Shown one piece after another: positions 58,801 through 64,000 of a stretch of DNA of 64,000 bases; position 1 is the first letter of the stretch, and each line of letters starts with the position of its first letter. The translations under genes and the position numbers were made by a program. This stretch comes from Epichloe hybrida (Eukaryota; Ascomycota; Sordariomycetes; Hypocreales; Clavicipitaceae), in the NCBI GenBank assembly GCA_019022495.1, contig JAFEKR010000013.1, forward strand, positions 1,178,001 to 1,242,000, written 5' to 3'. Below the pieces are notes generated by a model. That model made no database searches, was not told the DNA's origin, and saw nothing but the letters and a program-made list of their open reading frames with translations.

Positions 58801-61800
58801 TACTATTACTTTATAATTAAAGCTATACTTATTCTTAAGGGTAAACTTAAAGCGATTAGGGCTATCTATATGTATTTAGTATTAGTAGCAGATTCTTATT
58901 AGCTTCCTAATAGCTTTAATATTAATATTATACCCTAATCTATAGAGAACCTTATGTAAATATTAGATTAATAGATGCCTAAAGCAGTAATGTAATTGCT
59001 ATAGCTTGCCTTCTATAAGGTAGCTCTAAGCAACTGCTTCTTCTTTCTATGTAAGAAGTATCTAGGCGTGGCCCTATTTGCATATAATAAGGACTTTAAT
59101 ATTTCCTTATTATAGCGTGTTCTTAGAGATATTAAAGTTAATCTTTAGATAGTCTATATTATTAAGGGATAAGAGAAATAGAGTGTTCGTAGGGATAACC
59201 TAAAAGAGAATATTTCTAAAGGGAGTAGGCATATTAGCTAATCTAAGCGCGATAATCAGGTCTCCCGCGCCGAATCTAACTAATGCCTTCTTCTCTATTG
59301 ATTTATTAAGCTGTAATATAGGTATTTAATGTTGTAAAGTAAGGAATTAAGGGTGCCCTGCTGTAGAGAACTTTGCGGCCCCTATATCTAGTATAATCCC
59401 TTAGAATGTCACATAGGAATAGCAATCTTCTAATATAAACGTTGCTAGGGCTTTATTTATAAGTTCCTGCTAAAAGGGGTCTTCTTTACTTAGACTATAA
59501 TAAGCTGCTTGCCTTATTAGGAATTAAACTATTCTTTCGCTATTAATCTAGGTTCTATAAGTAAAGAAGCTTATAAGTACTAGCCTGTCTGTATTATTAG
59601 GGCCGTTATTAAATCTAATGCTCTTTATATACTAAGCGATTTTATTATTAATAAGGGATAGAGACTTATAGTCTCCTTTATACTATATAAGGAACGAATA
59701 ATATAAGTTATTAGTTAGGTTTGTAAGGTAGTGATTCTTAAAGCGTTAAAACGCTTTCTTATAGTCCTCTTTAGGGTGCTTAGATAACTAGTATCCTTCT
59801 TTACTATATACATAGCACTTCTTTATATAGGGATTACCTCCTCTTCCTTATGGTTTTAAGGGGTATTAGGTCTCTTTTCTATTCCTATTATATCTTTAGT
59901 TAGTCTAGAATTACTCTAGGGTTATAGCTTTAGTTAGGAACTATTAATAGTTCTTCTTCTCTTCCTTAATAAGATAAAGGGTTATTCTAATCCATTTATA
60001 GAACTCTTATAGTCTATCTAGCGGATCTATAATCACTCCTTTACACTCTAGAATACTATAACAGGCTTTAATAAGTTAATTCTAGAGTGCCCTTTTAGTT
60101 TAGCCTACTTTAAGCACTACTTATTATAAGATAGCTAGTCTTTCTATAAGTTTATTAAAGCATTTAATTATTAACTTACTTAGGTTATTATTTGCCATTC
60201 CTTATAGGGAAGTGTTATTTTACTCTAGCAGATATCTTTACCATATATCCTTAGTTTTAAATTATTCTCTTATATAGCTAATAAGCATAGGGAGATCTTA
60301 TGGTTATCTAGGTTTAGAGAGGTAGTCTACATAGTATTATAGTGCTTTACCTTTAAGCATAACCTTAAAAGTATAACTAGCTTATTTAGGCTAGATATTA
60401 AGTAACTCACACTTTTTATAGAATATTTAAAGCTTTAATTTAAGGATATTATAGTTATTAGCGCTATAGAGTTATTCTTTAGGGTATACCTTAGATAGGT
60501 TAATAATTTACTTTAGTAAAGGTCTCTAGGTCTATAGGGGTCCTCTAGGTATTTCCCTTTATATCTATAAAAGGGGTAGTAAGGTCTTTAGGAAGTAAGA
60601 GAGTAGCTTTATAGGTAGCACCCTTAGGGCTTATTATTCCCTCTAATCCTCCTCTTCCTTATATTAGGAAGGAGAAATTATAGCTCTTTAAGCTATGCTA
60701 ACAGAGGCACTACTAGCCCTAGATAGTATAGGTTACCTCCATTAGTAACTCTCCTGCTTAGGGGTATTATTAGTAGTGTTACTAGGGTAATACTACTAAC
60801 TTACCTCTAGTAAAGGTATAAGCAGGGGAGTTACCTGTGGATGCTTATAAATAGCATCCTTAGGTAGTCTTAACTCTAGGTTAATTAACCTTCCTAGGGG
60901 AGATTAGCTAGGCCTTCCTAGAGGGGATTAACTTAGTCTTCCTAGGGGAGTCCAGCTTATTAATCCTTTTAATAGTAATTATACTAATAAATAGGGTAAT
61001 AGGGTAAGTTACCTAGTTCTAATATTACTATTATCTAGTAAATTACGGAAGAACTCTTCGTTCTATAGGTTCTTTTAGAAGCCTATATACTTCTTCCTAG
61101 CCTCTTTAATTTCTTTAAGAGTCTAAAATCTAAATTCTTCTTAGTTTACTACTTCTTTAAGGTTATTTACTATCTTAGTGCCTCTTCTAATAGTTATATA
61201 CACTCTATTATAAAGAAGATAGTCTTAAAGTCTATTCTATGAAAGGTCTCTTCCTTCTGTAAACTTATCCCTTAACTATTTATAGAAGTTATTACTAAAT
61301 TTAGAGAATAGTGTTCTTCTAAATAACCCTTGCTCCTTATATTATTTAGTCTTTATAAGGATATAAAGACTAATTTCCTTAGGTATTCTTATCTCTTTAT
61401 ATTTAGAACTTCCTATTTATTAAAGTAATTCTTCTATAATATATTATTTAAGCCTTATAAAGATATAGGGGTATAGGTTAGTGTAAACAGGGGTTTTTCC
61501 TTTATTAAGGTATTTATTATTATCTCCTGTTTTAACGCCTTCCATAGCATTATTATAGCTATTAGTCTTGCTAGGAACTCTAAATTAACCGGAGGTCCTA
61601 GACAGTCCAGCTGCATCTAACATTCTAATTAATTAAGGGAGGCAGATCTTATAATATGAAAAAAAATACAACTATAATAATATAACGTGTTTTAGATATA
61701 AAGGATCGCAAGGCAAGGCAGTTAACTTTAAATACGTAATAGAACGCATAATAAAGAAAGATAAGGGGATAGCTTAGCTACTAGTATTAAACCTTTCTTT

Positions 61801-62012
61801 ATTATTTCAGAGTCCATATAGATATAGATGTTAATACTAAAGTAAGAAGAGAGCTATATTATACCTTTCCGTTAGCATAACTTATTATTAAACATAGCCC
61901 TCCTATTTTATAAGGTAAGTTATTATTAGATAAGCTACCTTTTCTAATTAACCTTGCTAATCTACAGTGTTTAAAGACTGCGTAGTTATCTATGAAGGTA
62001 ACCACTAATTAG

Positions 62013-62232
62013 TGTTAGATTCACAGGGTATTGAATTTAATGTAATATAGTCATGAGCCTGAAGAATAGTATTATCATTGATTATCTATTCTAGGCTACG
62101 TTATTTATTATTATGATTAATTAAGTTATAGGAAAAGAGAGGTAAAAAGCTAGAAGTTATAATACATAAAGGGAAAAGGGGTTATGCGTTTATGTCCCTA
62201 CATTTCCTAGCTAATTAACATGCTAGGTTATG
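62013..62232 (-). repeat. Truncated 5' LTR of copia-D
   Basis: Begins TGTTAGATTCACAGGG and ends at GCTAGGTTATGG, where the next element joins. The missing outer end does not reappear before 64,000. Confidence 0.82.
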
Positions 62233-62244
62233 GGCAGAGCTTTA

Positions 62245-62376
62245 CATGTAGTGTAGTAAATGTAGTATTTTGACTTTCCTTGTAGTATGTAGTGTAGTGA
62301 ATTATAGTGTAGTGTAGTATGTAGTGTAGTGTAGTAAATACTACACTACACTACAAATACTACATGTAGTATAAGG
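62245..62376. repeat. GTAGTGTAGT motif array with perfect foldback
   Basis: Some ten copies of TGTAGTG/GTAGTGTAGT run rightward and then switch to the reverse complement. The switch is a perfect palindrome with 17-bp arms around AA (TGTAGTGTAGTGTAGTA and its complement). Confidence 0.8.
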
Positions 62377-63064
62377 CTAAAAATAAAAGTGGGGTATATT
62401 AATATCTTATAATATTCTTCATATTTTGCTTTATTAACTTAATATTAGCTTTCTTTTTTATTAGAATTTAGTTATTTAGTTATAAATCTTTAAAGTTTAT
62501 ACTTATTTAAACTATTAAGCTTATAATAGGAGTAGGGTAGCTAAGTATAGTATTTTTAGTATTACTATATAACTCTATTTATTTCCTAAATTCTAAAGGT
62601 TATTTTATCTTTCTAGCTTTTTAATTAGATTTAATATTCATTTTAATATACTTTTTTTACTTTAAATCTAAGATTTACCCTAAAGAAATTATTTACTATT
62701 ATATATAAATAGGATAATAAATCTAATAATAATATATTTATAAAGATAAGCTATTTATAATAAATAAATATTTTTACTTTATATTATAGAAGGGTTTTTA
62801 GCTATATATTTTCTTTTATTATAATTATAAATAATTATATTAAGTTTTTAGGTTTTTTAAGTTAAAAGAAATATAAAAACCCTTAAAAAAGCTTTAAAAA
62901 AGTAGCTAGAATATTATTCTTATAATATTAAAAAGAAATATAATATATTTTCCTTTATTACTAAAATTAGAAAAAAAAGCTTTAAAAGTAAGCTAAAGAA
63001 TATATACTATTTTTAGCTTACTTACTTAGCTATATATTATACTAAAAAGTAGGTTTAAAAGTAA

Positions 63065-63575
63065 ACCTTATTAACTATACCTTTTATTTACTAATAGTTT
63101 CTATGCTTTTTCTATAATTTAGTCTAAAGAAAAAGATATATTAATAAAAGTGGGTCTAAAGTAAGTCCTTATAATTATACCTTTACTTACTAATAACCTT
63201 TATGCTTTTTCTATAATCTAGTCTTAGAAAAAGGAGGTATTCATAAAAGTGGGTATAAAGTGGGTCCTTATAATTATACCTCTACTTCCTAATAACTTTT
63301 ATGCTTTTTTCTATAATCTAGTCTTAGAAAAAGGAGGTATTAATAAAAGTGGGTCTAAAGTGGGTCCTCATAATTATACCTCTACTTCCTAATAACTTTT
63401 ATGCTTTTTTTTATAATCTAGTCTTAGAAAAAGGAGGTATTAATAAAAGTGGATCTAAAGTGGGTCCTTATAATCATACCTTTACTTCCTAATAACTTTT
63501 GTGCTTTTTTCTATAATCTAGTCTTAGAAAAAGAAGGAATAAATAAAAGTGGGTCTAAAGTGGGTCCTTATAGTT
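63065..63575. repeat. 100-bp minisatellite, five units
   Basis: The box CTATAATCTAGTCTTAG recurs at about 63,112, 63,211, 63,311, 63,411 and 63,511, so the period is 100 bases. Units share TTTATGCTTTTT, AAAAGTGGGTCTAAAGT and GGGTCCTTATAATTATACC. The first unit is the most diverged. Differences are mostly single transitions. Confidence 0.88.
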
Positions 63576-63648
63576 GCCTTTTACTTAGAGTTTATACTTT
63601 TTTTTAATTAGTTATAGAATTATTTCTTAAAAAGAGATATTAAATTTA

Positions 63649-63733
63649 TTATTACTATTACTACTATTACTACTACTACTACTATTATTACTATTATTAC
63701 TATTATTACTATTATTACTATTATTATTATTTT
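63649..63733. repeat. (ATT/ACT)n microsatellite
   Basis: About 85 bases of ATT and ACT triplets in mixed order. ACT to ATT is a single C-to-T change, so it may be an ACT array that is being converted. Confidence 0.85.
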
Positions 63734-63868
63734 AAAAAATATAAGAAAGAAAAGTATTTTATTTTATTAATATATTTAAAAAGCTTAAAATACTAAGTAA
63801 TTAAAAAGTATAGCTTTTTCTATAGTAATTTCCTTATACTTATTTATATTTATATTTTAGTTACTTAT

Positions 63869-64000
63869 TGTTGGAACAAGCATGATATCAACAAGGGTGC
63901 GCGCCTCTAATTGGGTGGGCGCGTTGCATCGCGGACCCACATGTCCGGCCCGACCGCGCCGCGATCAGGGTTAGCACATGTGGCCTCTTTGCTGATAACC
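63869..64000 (+). mobile_element. GC-rich start of an undamaged LTR-like element (cut by window end)
   Basis: At 63,869 the AT-rich block ends abruptly with TGTTGGAACAAGCATG, followed by over 100 bases rich in G and C (for example GGTGCGCGCC and CGACCGCGCCGCG) showing no RIP damage. The TG start and TGTTGGA pattern fit a copia-type LTR. It could also be the return to genic DNA. Confidence 0.45.

Larger units (their letters stand above)
55522..62234 (-). mobile_element. Copia-D: RIP-dead copia element with truncated 5' LTR
   Basis: It lies left-pointing in the gypsy integrase. The left (3') LTR is 55,522-55,828 (307 bp, TGTTGG...TAACA); the right (5') LTR begins at 62,013 and can be followed for about 220 bases, to roughly 62,232, where unrelated sequence takes over. 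The interior shows the same copia domain order as copia-C on the minus strand, and the sequences flanking the LTRs inside (CTAGAACTTCTCTC and CCACTAATTAG) match those of copia-C. The two are related families with different LTRs. No open frame survives. Confidence 0.82.
62235..63868. mobile_element. Possible hAT-like DNA transposon end and interior
   Basis: At 62,235 the sequence CAGAGCTTTACATGTAG interrupts the copia-D LTR. CAGAG at the tip and many subterminal copies of GTAGTGTAGT in both orientations are the look of hAT-type ends. An inverted repeat with 17-bp arms is centred near 62,340. The rest is extremely AT-rich, non-coding, and includes a 100-bp minisatellite and a triplet repeat. 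The matching far end is not visible, and the region is cut at 63,869. The superfamily call is tentative. Confidence 0.4.

Noticed and set aside
63065..63575. Possible CRISPR-like array
   Set aside because: Tandem units are contiguous 100-bp repeats with no unique spacers, in eukaryotic AT-rich DNA.
1..64000. tRNA or rRNA genes
   Set aside because: I looked for T-loop GTTCRANNC boxes with matching arms and for rRNA-like blocks and saw none, but a covariance search was not possible here.

Overview
The window is nuclear DNA of a filamentous ascomycete (Pezizomycotina, probably a sordariomycete such as a member of the Hypocreales; the order is inference). Support comes from short introns of 53-80 nt with GT...AG ends and CTAAC/CTGAC-like branch sites, single-copy eukaryotic housekeeping genes (RPN2, CET1, sulfite oxidase, a PBDC1/YPL225W homologue), typical Pezizomycotina families (NUP, DUF1769, F-box), and a large AT-rich block of retrotransposons carrying the C-to-T/G-to-A damage expected of repeat-induced point mutation (RIP).

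Positions 1-39,002 are ordinary gene-bearing DNA. In order: the 3' part of an Iks1-type kinase (+); a secreted NUP-family protein (-); a 2 kb spacer with a decayed retroelement scrap; a P2B (PMC1-like) Ca2+-ATPase (+); a Ste6-like full-length ABC exporter (-); a PBDC1/YPL225W homologue in five exons (+); an MFS drug-transporter pseudogene with two frameshifts (-); a DUF1769 protein (-); a 377-bp MITE with 54-bp inverted repeats and a TA duplication; a membrane-linked alpha/beta hydrolase (+); a cupin pseudogene followed by a three-copy tandem repeat; an F-box protein (+); mitochondrial sulfite oxidase (+); proteasome subunit RPN2 (-); and the mRNA 5'-triphosphatase CET1 (+). Most of these genes carry introns that I resolved by hand so that the reading frame and family alignment continue across each junction. 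They do not form one pathway or a recognisable biosynthetic cluster.

From 39,003 to 64,000 the composition drops abruptly to very AT-rich and no intact gene remains. The block is a nested stack of dead LTR retrotransposons: copia-A (+, gag-IN-RT) is cut by copia-B (+, leader and gag). Copia-B is cut by a gypsy element (+) beginning at 44,921. The gypsy element is split twice, by a complete copia-C (-, 45,682-51,953, 231-bp LTRs, 5-bp TSD) and by copia-D (-, starting 55,522, 307-bp LTR). The right LTR of copia-D is cut at about 62,234 by a different element with a hAT-like end. That element contains a five-unit, 100-bp minisatellite. At 63,869 a GC-rich, undamaged LTR-like sequence begins and runs out of the window.

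I found no convincing new enzymatic or defence system. The most informative signals are the RIP footprint that fades inside the LTRs of copia-C and copia-D, the GC-rich palindrome cluster at 43,129-43,205, the MITE, and the decayed cupin with its tandem triplication.
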